From Armatimonadota bacterium (GTDB taxonomy: Bacteria > Armatimonadota > DTGP01 > JAHWJO01), in the NCBI GenBank assembly GCA_019348365.1, contig JAHWJO010000231.1, positions 1 to 7,382 on the forward strand: a DNA stretch of 7,382 nt, read 5' to 3'. Under the pieces are notes generated by a model. That model made no database searches. It was not told the origin of the DNA and saw nothing but the letters and a program-made list of their open reading frames with translations. This document shows, piece by piece, positions 1 through 4,991 of the stretch; position 1 is the first letter of the stretch, and each line of letters begins with the position of its first letter. Made by a program: the position numbers and the translations under genes.

Positions 1-1
1 G

Positions 2-148
2 GAGGCGGGGCAAGTCCAGATCACTCCCCGGTCGGAGAAGGCGCTGGAAGAGGCGCTCACCCGGATGGAGGCGCATGGGGTGCCCGACGAGCTGAAGGAG
101 TTCGAGAGCGTCGTGACCGCCGAGCAGCGCCTGGCGAGGGTGAGCTGA
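2..148 (+). CDS. C-terminal end of an unknown phage-type protein (5' end outside window)
   Basis: An open frame enters from the left edge and ends at TGA 146-148, giving 48 visible residues. They are rich in Glu, Lys and Arg with no Pro after the first third, so probably helical (for example KALEEALTR and KEFESVV). I do not recognise a family and see no motif. The stop overlaps the next start in a TGATG junction, as expected for an upstream member of the same coupled operon. A second frame is also open across this stretch and runs into the next gene, but its composition is Gly/Arg-rich and looks like a shadow. The call rests on the junction and the residue composition. Confidence 0.6.
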   Translation, partial: EAGQVQITPRSEKALEEALTRMEAHGVPDELKEFESVVTAEQRLARVS

Positions 149-477
149 TGACCGACAACCCAGAAGTTCAGGGGCAGCCTCTCCCGGTTACCTTCCGACG
201 GCACAAGGGCGGCGAGCCGATCACCCTCCACAAATTTGGACCCAAAGAGCCGGGCCATTACTCCTGCGGTGTTCGGTGCGAGGTCTGCGGGTCACCCATG
301 GAGGCCGGGCAGTACACGACCCTCGTGCCGTTCCGGTGCAGCGAGGAGTCGGACCCGGAGCGCTGGGGCAATTGGCTCTCGCTGGAGGTTCATTACGACT
401 GCGTCGCGGGGCAGGACCCGCCGGCGCTCCAGGCTTTCGTGGACTGGCTGGATAAGCAGATCGTGAGGGGGGACTGA
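148..477 (+). CDS. Small unknown protein with a likely zinc-binding CxxC...HxxC pair
   Basis: A 109-residue protein starting at ATG 148, behind a purine-rich GAGGGTGAG ribosome binding site. It has Cys44-x2-Cys47 in the segment RCEVCGSPM and His82-x2-Cys85 in VHYDCV, with additional Cys40 and Cys64. This spacing is what a small zinc ribbon or treble-clef-like fold would show. The segment around Cys44 followed by Gly-Gln-Tyr resembles the start of many small phage zinc proteins, but I cannot name a family. No signal peptide or membrane segment is present. The start overlaps the upstream stop by one base, and the stop overlaps the start of the three-cysteine gene by one base (TGATG). The two are therefore probably made together. 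A role in binding nucleic acid or a protein partner is only a guess. Confidence 0.8.
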   Translation: MTDNPEVQGQPLPVTFRRHKGGEPITLHKFGPKEPGHYSCGVRCEVCGSPMEAGQYTTLVPFRCSEESDPERWGNWLSLEVHYDCVAGQDPPALQAFVDWLDKQIVRGD

Positions 478-1562
478 TGGCACAGGACAGCAAGATCGAA
501 TGGACGGATGCCACCTGGAATCCCGTCCGGGGCTGCACCCGCGTCTCGGCGGGCTGCCAGAATTGCTACGCCGAGCGCCAGGCGATCCGCCAGGCCGGGC
601 CGGGGAAGCCCTATGAGGGCCTGGTGCGCTCCACCTCCAAAGGGCCGATGTGGACCGGAGAGATCCGACTGGCGGAAGATAAGCTCTACGATCCTCTCCA
701 GGAGAAGAAGCCGACGGTCTACTTCGTGAATTCGATGTCGGACCTGTTCCACGAAGGTGTGCCGGACGGCTACATCGCCCGCGTCTGGGACGTGATGGGC
801 AAGTGTCCCGGACACACCTTCCAGATCCTCACGAAACGGCCTGAGCGCATGCGCGACTGGGTGCGCCGGTGGGCGGATCTCACAGGAGAGCGGATCGACG
901 ACGTTCATCTGGTGCGCGGACCGGAGGCGACCCGGAAAGCTCATCCTTCGGGCCGGGGGCAGCTCTTCGCCGCCATGCTCGAATCGATGGGGGATCCGCC
1001 GCCGGGATGCGCCTACCCTACGTTTGACTGGCAGGAAGGCCAGCGCTGGTGGCCGCGCATGCTCCCGAACGTCTGGCTGGGGGTGAGCGCGGAGGACCAG
1101 GAGACCGCCGATGCGCGCATTCCCCTTCTGCTGGAGACCCCGGCGGCGGTTCGGTTCATCAGCGCGGAGCCTCTTCTCGGGCCGGTGGATCTGAACCGGA
1201 AGCAGCTCCTCTGCAAGAGTTGGCGGCAAGGCTTGACTATCGGCACCTATCTGGACTGGGTGATCGTGGGCGGAGAGTCCGGGCCTGGCGCGCGGCCCTG
1301 CGATCTCGCATGGATCCGGGGCATCGTGGAGCAGTGCCAGGCCGACGAGGTGCCCGTGTTCGTCAAGCAGCTCGGGTCCAAGCCCTACCAGGTGGGGACG
1401 GCTCCGTTCGTCGCCATGCATTCCCCCCTGCGGCTGAAGGACAAGAAAGGCGGCGTTATGGAGGAGTGGCCGGAGGACCTGCAGGTTCGGGAGTTCCCTC
1501 GGGTGGATCCCAAAGACCGGCACGATGCGCGGGCGATCCGGCCCGTGGGGAGCACGAGATGA
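477..1562 (+). CDS. Phage Gp37/Gp68 family three-cysteine protein (DUF5131)
   Basis: A 361-residue protein recognised from several family blocks: WTDATWNPVRGC near the N terminus, then Cys20-x6-Cys27-x2-Cys30 ending in NCYAE. After these come VNSMSDLFHEGVP (84-96), TFQILTKRPERM (114-125), LPNVWLGVSAEDQ (196-208), AAVRFISAEPLLGPVDL (223-239) and WVIVGGESGPGARP (261-274). The family is common in phages and mobile elements, and its enzymatic role is not established. The three Cys near the N terminus recall the iron-sulfur ligand set of radical SAM proteins, but the spacing is not the classical CX3CX2C, so that link is inference. Residues about 135-195 form an extra segment before the LPNVWLG block, as I recall for one phage subgroup. 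Some relatives are encoded beside a partner called TcmP; none is recognisable in this window. GAGGGGGG precedes the ATG, and both ends overlap neighbouring genes. Confidence 0.9.
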   Translation: MAQDSKIEWTDATWNPVRGCTRVSAGCQNCYAERQAIRQAGPGKPYEGLVRSTSKGPMWTGEIRLAEDKLYDPLQEKKPTVYFVNSMSDLFHEGVPDGYIARVWDVMGKCPGHTFQILTKRPERMRDWVRRWADLTGERIDDVHLVRGPEATRKAHPSGRGQLFAAMLESMGDPPPGCAYPTFDWQEGQRWWPRMLPNVWLGVSAEDQETADARIPLLLETPAAVRFISAEPLLGPVDLNRKQLLCKSWRQGLTIGTYLDWVIVGGESGPGARPCDLAWIRGIVEQCQADEVPVFVKQLGSKPYQVGTAPFVAMHSPLRLKDKKGGVMEEWPEDLQVREFPRVDPKDRHDARAIRPVGSTR

Positions 1563-1759
1563 GAAATTTCATCACGGATGATGCGAACTGGAATCGGATC
1601 ATGACCGCCCTGCGCAACACCGCCCGGCGGCAGGAAGAAGTCCTGGAAGCGATCCTGACAGATCCGGCGGTCGAGGACTGGCAGATCGCGGAGGCTTACA
1701 CCACGGCCCGAGGCTGTCTTCGGGATCTGGAGGAGATGGAGGAGGCATCGGAGAGATGA
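1559..1759 (+). CDS. Small helical unknown protein (66 aa)
   Basis: The start ATG 1559 overlaps the stop of the three-cysteine gene in an ATGA junction, with GGGGAG upstream. The 66-residue product is acidic and almost entirely helix-forming. It runs from MRNFITDDANW through a block of Arg, Gln and Glu (RRQEEVLEAIL) to a C-terminal LRDLEEMEEASER. It has one Cys and no recognisable domain. The same frame is open far upstream, but everything before 1559 lies inside the preceding gene in another frame and is Arg/Gly-rich, so I take the coupled start. A short coiled-coil adaptor or regulator is possible but unsupported. The stop again overlaps the next gene by four bases. Confidence 0.75.
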   Translation: MRNFITDDANWNRIMTALRNTARRQEEVLEAILTDPAVEDWQIAEAYTTARGCLRDLEEMEEASER

Positions 1760-2232
1760 GCAAGTACGCCGCTCGTACGGAAGTGCCCATCACCAAGACG
1801 CGGGACCAGATCGAAAAAGCGCTCATCAAATACGGCGCGGAAGGGTTTGCCTACGGTTGGGAGGGGAACCGGACCGTCATCGGGTTCAAGCTCGGCCATC
1901 GGCGGGTCCGGATCGAGCTCCCCCTGCCCACCCCGGATTCCGACGAGGTGCTCTACAACAAGGTCGGGGCGAACCGCCCCAAAGCCCAGCAGGAGAGCGT
2001 TTTGGAGCAGCTCGTGCGGCAGCGCTGGCGGGCGCTCCTCCTCGTCATCACCGCCAAGCTGGAAGCGGTGGAGTCGGGAATCACGACGATTGAAGACGAG
2101 TTCCTGAGCGGGACCGTCCTGCCGGACGGCAGCACCTTCGGCCAGTGGGCGAAACCGAGGGTCGAGGAGGCCTACACGAAGGGGCTCATGCCGGCGTTGC
2201 TGCCGGGCCTGCCGCCCCATGAGGGAGACTGA
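1756..2232 (+). CDS. Conserved phage protein of unknown function (158 aa)
   Basis: A 158-residue protein starting at ATG 1756 in an ATGA overlap, behind a purine-rich GGAGGCATCGGAGAG leader. Its pattern matches a protein I recall from many phages and prophages without known function. It has an N-terminal helix KTRDQIEKALIKYGA (14-28) followed by FAYGWEGNRTVIGFKL (31-46). The strand VRIELPLP (51-58) comes next. A helix QLVRQRWRALLLVITAKLEA (85-104) leads to GITTIEDEFL (108-117) and VLPDGSTFGQW (121-131). The end is EAYTKGLMPALLP. An alpha/beta N-terminal half followed by a helical, amphipathic C-terminal half is suggested. There are no Cys pairs, membrane segments or catalytic signatures. The family sits among small early genes in other phages, which agrees with the context here. 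Function is unknown. Confidence 0.8.
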   Translation: MSKYAARTEVPITKTRDQIEKALIKYGAEGFAYGWEGNRTVIGFKLGHRRVRIELPLPTPDSDEVLYNKVGANRPKAQQESVLEQLVRQRWRALLLVITAKLEAVESGITTIEDEFLSGTVLPDGSTFGQWAKPRVEEAYTKGLMPALLPGLPPHEGD

Positions 2233-2233
2233 G

Positions 2234-2470
2234 ATGAAGACGATCAGCCGAAATGAATATCTCCAGCTTGTCGGTCTTCAGACGCTGGCCGCGAATCACA
2301 ACCGGCAGCTTCGGGAGATCGAAAAGGCCGCTTACGCGATCACGGGCGAGGGTGACCTCAGTGAGGATTATCTCGGGGGACATACTTCCGATGCCATGTA
2401 CGACACCGATAACATCAGTGTCGATGATCTCCTCCGGCGGCTGGAGATCACCGTGGAGGAAACGGAATGA
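2234..2470 (+). CDS. Small phage-type protein, unknown function (78 aa)
   Basis: I place the start at ATG 2234 because GAGGGAGA lies at a normal distance upstream. An in-frame ATG at 2219 would add only MRETE and lies inside the preceding gene. The product is 78 residues. Its N-terminal half, with EYLQLVGLQTLAANHNRQL and AAYAITGE, resembles a family of small helical phage proteins that I recall only as hypothetical. The C-terminal half is acidic and ends with VDDLLRRLEITVEETE, probably one amphipathic helix. No Cys, no membrane segment. Only one base separates it from the upstream stop, and its own stop overlaps the next start (ATGA). It is therefore probably translationally coupled on both sides. 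Confidence 0.75.
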   Translation: MKTISRNEYLQLVGLQTLAANHNRQLREIEKAAYAITGEGDLSEDYLGGHTSDAMYDTDNISVDDLLRRLEITVEETE

Positions 2471-2745
2471 TGACCCTCATTCCCAGCATTGTCTTCCCCG
2501 GCCATCTCCACATCACCGACGAGTCCGGCCAGGTGGTCGCGATCCTCCGCAAGTGCGAGGAGGGGGAGGGCCGGGGATTCGTCATCCAGCGCCGCCGGGG
2601 CGAGGAGTACTTTTCTCCCGACGGCCAGTGGTACGCGCATGCGAATTACGGTTACCTGAGCGGCAAGCAGCCTCCGCAGTGGCCGGATCCGGTGTCGGCG
2701 ATCACGGCGTTCGGGGCTCGTTTCGGAAAGGTGAGCATGGGATGA
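2467..2745 (+). CDS. Small unknown protein (92 aa)
   Basis: The start is ATG 2467, four bases inside the previous gene, with GGAGG at a good distance. The adjacent ATG 2470 is an equally possible start. The 92 residues look like a small beta-rich fold with alternating hydrophobic strands: SIVFPGHLHITDES, QVVAILRKC, GRGFVIQRRRGEEYFS and QWYAHANYGYLSG. A C-terminal helix DPVSAITAFGARFGK follows. There is a single Cys and no paired metal ligands. I recognise no family. The stop TGA 2743-2745 overlaps the ASCH gene start in an ATGA junction, so it should be made at a fixed ratio with the ASCH protein. A partner role for that protein is possible but is inferred from position only. Confidence 0.75.
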   Translation: MMTLIPSIVFPGHLHITDESGQVVAILRKCEEGEGRGFVIQRRRGEEYFSPDGQWYAHANYGYLSGKQPPQWPDPVSAITAFGARFGKVSMG

Positions 2746-3176
2746 AAGCGATCACTCTGCATCAGCCCTGGGCTTCACTTGTCGCGGTCGGAGCCAAACG
2801 GATCGAAACCCGGAGCTGGGCGACTTCCTACCAGGGGCCGCTGGCGATCCATGCCTCCAAGTCGATGGATTTCCTAGGTCTCTGCCTGGAGGACCCCTTC
2901 GACCGGGTTTTGATTAACGCCGGGATCGAAACGGTGAACGATCTGCCGTTTGGGGCCATCGTCGCCGTCTGCAAGCTCGCGGCCTGCGAGAAGATGACGG
3001 AGCCCCTCATCGCCATGGCGCCCGAGCCGGAGCGCTCCTTCGGACATTACGAGCCGGGCCGGTGGATGTGGATGCTGGAGGACGTGCGCGCACTCCCGAC
3101 GCCGATCCCGGTCCGCGGCATGCAGGGGCTCTGGAACTGGGACGAGTCCGGGCTGGAGGAGGCGCTCCAAAGATGA
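2742..3176 (+). CDS. ASCH-domain protein
   Basis: A 144-residue protein that fits the ASCH (ASC-1 homology) fold over its whole length. The family blocks are MKAITLHQPWASLV (1-14), GAKRIETRSW (17-26), PLAIHASK (33-40), PFGAIVAVCKL (69-79) and GRWMWMLEDV (106-115). The closing PIPVRGMQGLWNW (121-133) is typical of phage and prophage members. ASCH domains have a PUA-like RNA-binding fold. One bacterial member, YqfB, hydrolyses N4-acetylcytidine, which makes binding or processing of a modified nucleoside or RNA a fair expectation (inference). The Lys19/Glu22/Thr23 cluster lies where family members have their conserved charged residues, but I cannot confirm catalysis. No targeting signal, so probably cytosolic. 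AAAGGTGAG precedes the ATG, and both ends overlap neighbours by four bases. Confidence 0.9.
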   Translation: MKAITLHQPWASLVAVGAKRIETRSWATSYQGPLAIHASKSMDFLGLCLEDPFDRVLINAGIETVNDLPFGAIVAVCKLAACEKMTEPLIAMAPEPERSFGHYEPGRWMWMLEDVRALPTPIPVRGMQGLWNWDESGLEEALQR

Positions 3177-3502
3177 GCGATCTTCTCGATACGCACAGAG
3201 ACGCGAATTGCTCGCCCACGTGCCCCTGCCGGATCCATCCCCTCATCCCATTCCTGGAGTGTGCGGTAACGCTGGAGATCATGGAGCTCCGAAAGCAGGG
3301 CGGGCCGATAGACTTGGACTACGAGTTCCTGGAGCAGTTCGGCTGGCGATTCGCATCCAAAGCGGATCAGGTCCTCTACAAAGGCAAGGAGACGGCTACT
3401 TTGGCCGGTGGACTGGCCCGAGCCCTGGCAATCATGGCGTTTGTTCCCGGCGGCGTTCGGTTCGACGGCGTGCATTTCGAGGAGAAAGGGGCGAGTCGGT
3501 AG
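3173..3502 (+). CDS. Small unknown protein with N-terminal Cys/His cluster (109 aa)
   Basis: The start ATG 3173 lies four bases inside the ASCH gene and is preceded by GAGGAGG. The frame extends further upstream, but that part is inside the ASCH gene. The product has 109 residues. The N terminus carries Cys13-x3-Cys17-x-Cys19-x2-His22 in ANCSPTCPCRIH, a compact possible metal site. The remainder appears helical: LIPFLECAVTLEIMEL (24-39), then DYEFLEQFGWRF, a Lys-rich KGKETATLAGGLARALAIMAFV and a strand-like VRFDGVHFEEK at the end. I recognise no family. It closes the run of overlapping genes that starts at the left edge. The stop is TAG 3500-3502. Confidence 0.75.
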   Translation: MSDLLDTHRDANCSPTCPCRIHPLIPFLECAVTLEIMELRKQGGPIDLDYEFLEQFGWRFASKADQVLYKGKETATLAGGLARALAIMAFVPGGVRFDGVHFEEKGASR

Positions 3503-3514
3503 AGGGACACCGGT

Positions 3515-3742
3515 ATGTCCCTGGATCGGAGTGCATGTCGGAAATGCGGGGAGCGGCTGTCGGAGGGCCGGGTGCATACGGAAGAGCGGTGCATCCGGCG
3601 GCTCATGGTCCGGCTCTACGATTGGCAGCTGCTGGAGCTCCATCACCGGATCCGGGCGCAGGAGGCTCGGGCGGCGCTCCTGGCGGGCGATGTGGGGAAG
3701 GCGCTGGAGATCCTCGCGGAGATCATCGAGGGTGGGAAATAA
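3515..3742 (+). CDS. Small putative zinc-finger protein with helical tail (75 aa)
   Basis: The start ATG 3515 has AGAGGGA at normal spacing and lies 12 bases after the previous stop. The 75-residue product begins with Cys8-x2-Cys11 (ACRKCGERL), then His21-x4-Cys26 (HTEERC), a plausible single zinc site. The rest is a strongly helical, charged stretch rich in Leu, Ala, Arg and Glu (LYDWQLLELHHRI, ALLAGDVGKALEILAEII). A zinc knuckle joined to a helical hairpin suits a small DNA- or protein-binding factor, but no family is recognised. It is the first gene of the cluster that does not overlap its neighbour, though it probably shares the same transcript. The stop is TAA 3740-3742. Confidence 0.7.
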   Translation: MSLDRSACRKCGERLSEGRVHTEERCIRRLMVRLYDWQLLELHHRIRAQEARAALLAGDVGKALEILAEIIEGGK

Positions 3743-3764
3743 TACGGATTATCGGAGGCATGGT

Positions 3765-4085
3765 ATGTCGATTATCAGATTAGAAGAGGGTCATCAGAAG
3801 GTGTGTGCCTATTGTGAAGACCCTCTGAATGATATGGCATGGGAGGGTCTTTTTGGCCTAATCTGTTACCCGCGCCCCTGCCGAAAAGACCCTGTGATTG
3901 AGCGCGTGGATGGGGGTTGGGTAGTTTACGACCGTCGCCCCCGCACCGACCCCCTGCGTCCCGTCGAGAAGGTTTACAAGAACTCTCTCACGGGACAGTA
4001 TTACTGGAGCATAGGGAGAGGACAGGTATATCCGACCTACAACGAAGCCCGAACCGCCATGTGTGTCGCACAAGGGCCAGAGTAG
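3765..4085 (+). CDS. Small unknown protein with CxxC...CxxxxC site, in lower-GC DNA (106 aa)
   Basis: I start this gene at ATG 3765 because GGAGG (3754-3758) lies six bases upstream. The frame is open much further left, but that part overlaps two other genes and is Arg/Gly/Ser-rich. The 106 residues include Cys14-x2-Cys17 (VCAYCEDPL) and Cys34-x4-Cys39 (ICYPRPC), a likely zinc ribbon in the N-terminal 40 residues. The second half is rich in Tyr, Trp and Arg (GWVVYDRRPR, GQYYWSIGRGQVYPTYNEA) and probably beta-structured. I do not recognise a family. Codon third positions are noticeably richer in A and T than in the genes to its left, which suggests a separate origin. Confidence 0.7.
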   Translation: MSIIRLEEGHQKVCAYCEDPLNDMAWEGLFGLICYPRPCRKDPVIERVDGGWVVYDRRPRTDPLRPVEKVYKNSLTGQYYWSIGRGQVYPTYNEARTAMCVAQGPE

Positions 4086-4140
4086 GGCAACATAATCGGT
4101 TTCTGTAAGTGATGTTATCGGCGGTCTTTGGGGGTTAGTT
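4086..4140 (+). other. Short intergenic gap in low-GC patch
   Basis: This 55-base spacer lies between two small genes. It contains TTATCGG at 4115-4121, which also occurs at 3749-3755 just before the preceding gene, and a related TAATCGG at 4093-4099. A run of five G residues at 4130-4134 probably serves as the ribosome binding site of the next gene. No promoter or terminator is convincing. Confidence 0.35.
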
Positions 4141-4308
4141 ATGAACAGATTCTTATGCAGGATAGGGTTGCACCGTTGGGTTATCTGTGAGCGCGGAGAT
4201 TACTGGATTCGCAGCTTTTTAGAGTGTGCGCGATGTGGACATAGGCGTGAGTTGCCAGTCTCAACAGAGCGCGCGTATCCGCAGTTTGAGGAGGATAAAC
4301 CCGCTTAA
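4141..4308 (+). CDS. Tiny Cys-rich protein resembling DUF1660-type prophage proteins (55 aa)
   Basis: A short gene from ATG 4141 to TAA 4306-4308 coding 55 residues. It begins MNRFLCRIGLHRW, continues with a Tyr/Trp segment, and has Cys29-x2-Cys32 in ECARCGHRRE. This layout (Cys near the N terminus, Leu-His-Arg-Trp, a short spacer, then CxRCGH) resembles the small DUF1660-type prophage proteins, which are probable zinc ribbons. I rate the family assignment as tentative. The tail is acidic and Pro-containing. Codon use and base composition match the lower-GC gene to its left more than the GC-rich genes around them. A GGGGG run lies six bases upstream of the ATG. Genes of this length are easily skipped by automated calling. 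Confidence 0.65.
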   Translation: MNRFLCRIGLHRWVICERGDYWIRSFLECARCGHRRELPVSTERAYPQFEEDKPA

Positions 4309-4334
4309 CATAAGCCGGATTACGGGAGCGTCCC

Positions 4335-4655
4335 ATGGAAGAGCCACAAGAGGAACAGGGCACCTATCTGATCTGCATGCCGGCGAGACCTGGAGTCATC
4401 GTCGTCACCGGCAGCCAGCTGCGGGAGTGCGCCGAATGTCGCTGTCCCGTCTGGCAGGCCCCCAGCGGGCAGCAGATCGAGCGGGAGAAGGGTGCGGTCC
4501 TGATCTGCATCGAATGCGCCTCGAAACGTCTGAAGGCAGAGGGCACGGAGGCCGAGTTTCAGATGCCGACCCCGGAGCAACTGCGGGAGATCCGAAACGA
4601 GCTCGGCATGAGACGGAGCCGGACCTTTCAGACTAAATCGGACCGTCCCGTGTAA
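4335..4655 (+). CDS. Small putative zinc-ribbon protein (106 aa)
   Basis: The start ATG 4335 is preceded by GGGAG. The 106-residue product has a Cys cluster at Cys32-x2-Cys35-x-Cys37 (ECAECRCPVW) and a second pair Cys58-x2-Cys61 (ICIECASKR). The 20-residue spacing is typical of a two-knuckle zinc ribbon. The end is basic and polar (GMRRSRTFQTKSDR) and may be disordered or bind nucleic acid. It is not assigned to a named family. GC content is high again here, so the low-GC patch ends just before it. It is the last gene of the plus-strand small-gene series; the strong terminator at 4904-4933 lies about 250 bases downstream. Confidence 0.75.
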   Translation: MEEPQEEQGTYLICMPARPGVIVVTGSQLRECAECRCPVWQAPSGQQIEREKGAVLICIECASKRLKAEGTEAEFQMPTPEQLREIRNELGMRRSRTFQTKSDRPV

Positions 4656-4698
4656 CCCACTCACGCAAACCGTCATTATCACCACTGGAATTACCGAC

Positions 4699-4748
4699 AA
4701 AAAACCGCCCCGAATCCAAGGCTCGGACAAGCCTGGACCGGGGCGGTT
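4699..4748 (-). terminator. Intrinsic terminator read from the minus strand
   Basis: AACCGCCCCG at 4703-4712 pairs perfectly with CGGGGCGGTT at 4739-4748. Inside is a second stem, TCCAAGGCT (4715-4723) with AGCCTGGA (4730-4737), with one bulged A and the loop CGGACA. On the minus strand the stem is followed by six T residues (complement of A 4699-4704), the standard intrinsic terminator layout. On the plus strand no T-run follows, so efficient stopping there is less likely. It would block leftward transcripts from entering the phage genes as antisense RNA. Confidence 0.75.
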
Positions 4749-4761
4749 CTGTTGGAGAAAG

Positions 4762-4782
4762 GGGAGCCCATCCAAAGCTCCC
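4762..4782. repeat. Small inverted repeat GGGAGC / GCTCCC
   Basis: GGGAGC at 4762-4767 and GCTCCC at 4777-4782 form a six-base-pair stem with a nine-base loop. No T-run follows on either strand, so it is not a terminator by itself. It may belong to a structured leader or small RNA, or be incidental. Confidence 0.35.
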
Positions 4783-4871
4783 ATGGATTGAGACGACGGC
4801 GGGCGGCGGTTCCGGCAACGGAGTTTCCTGGGATGTGCGTCCGATGCCTTCTTCCCGGCTCCTTCCCCCTT

Positions 4872-4895
4872 TAAATTCACTGCGGTCTAAATTCA
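4872..4895. repeat. Direct repeat TAAATTCA x2, 16 bases apart
   Basis: TAAATTCA occurs at 4872-4879 and again at 4888-4895, in an AT-rich island within GC-rich sequence and just before the terminator upstream of the integrase. A 16-base period is about one and a half helical turns. It could mark recombinase or regulator binding, but nothing beyond the repeat itself supports that. Confidence 0.35.
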
Positions 4896-4903
4896 TTTCC
4901 CCC

Positions 4904-4933
4904 GCCCTGGTCCTCCATGGATCGGGGCTTTTT
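4904..4933 (+). terminator. Strong intrinsic terminator of the upstream small-gene operon
   Basis: GCCCTGGTCC (4904-4913) and GGATCGGGGC (4919-4928) form a ten-pair RNA stem with two G-U pairs and no mismatch. It closes a five-base loop and is followed immediately by five T residues (4929-4933). This is a standard Rho-independent terminator on the plus strand. It probably ends the long operon to the left and separates it from the integrase. An ATG at 4917, in frame with the integrase, falls in its loop and so is a poor start codon. Confidence 0.8.
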
Positions 4934-4973
4934 CATGCCCCCTACCAATAGAGGGTTAGAAAGCCAACTTACG

Positions 4974-4991
4974 CAAATGGATATTTGTCAA
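4974..4991. promoter_or_regulatory. Operator-like palindromes at the integrase start
   Basis: CAAAT-GGAT-ATTTG (4974-4987) overlaps TTTG-T-CAAA (4984-4992), so CAAA/TTTG half-sites recur within about 20 bases covering the preferred integrase ATG. On the minus strand the same stretch reads TTGACA, a consensus -35 box, but no good -10 follows at 16-18 bases. A repressor or integrase arm site is possible. The motifs are short and AT-rich, so chance is a real alternative. Confidence 0.3.

Larger units (their letters stand above)
4656..4976. other. Structured non-coding region before the integrase
   Basis: No convincing gene is present. Apparent minus-strand frames across it are Pro/Arg/Ser-rich and cover the antisense of the gene at 4335. 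The region contains a long hairpin with a T-run on the minus strand (4699-4748), a second small hairpin (4762-4782), an 8-base direct repeat (TAAATTCA at 4872-4879 and 4888-4895) and a plus-strand terminator (4904-4933). The last 40 bases are AT-richer. This is the likely place for the integrase promoter, though no clear -35/-10 pair stands out. Confidence 0.6.

Noticed and set aside
393..1523. Long minus-strand open frame (376 codons) opposite the three-cysteine gene
   Set aside because: It is the antisense of a well-recognised family, has a Pro/Arg/His-rich product with no motif, and its length follows from the high GC content.
1049..1558. Upstream extension of the 66-residue gene frame
   Set aside because: It lies wholly inside the three-cysteine gene, is Gly/Arg-rich, and the ATGA-coupled start at 1559 is better placed.
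3047..3646. Minus-strand open frame of 199 codons
   Set aside because: It covers the antisense of three plausible small plus-strand genes with good ribosome binding sites; no protein family is recognisable.
4320..4896. Minus-strand frames across the zinc-ribbon gene and the non-coding region
   Set aside because: Compositions are Pro/Ser/Arg-rich and motif-free, and they cross both the 4699-4748 terminator and the antisense of 4335-4655.
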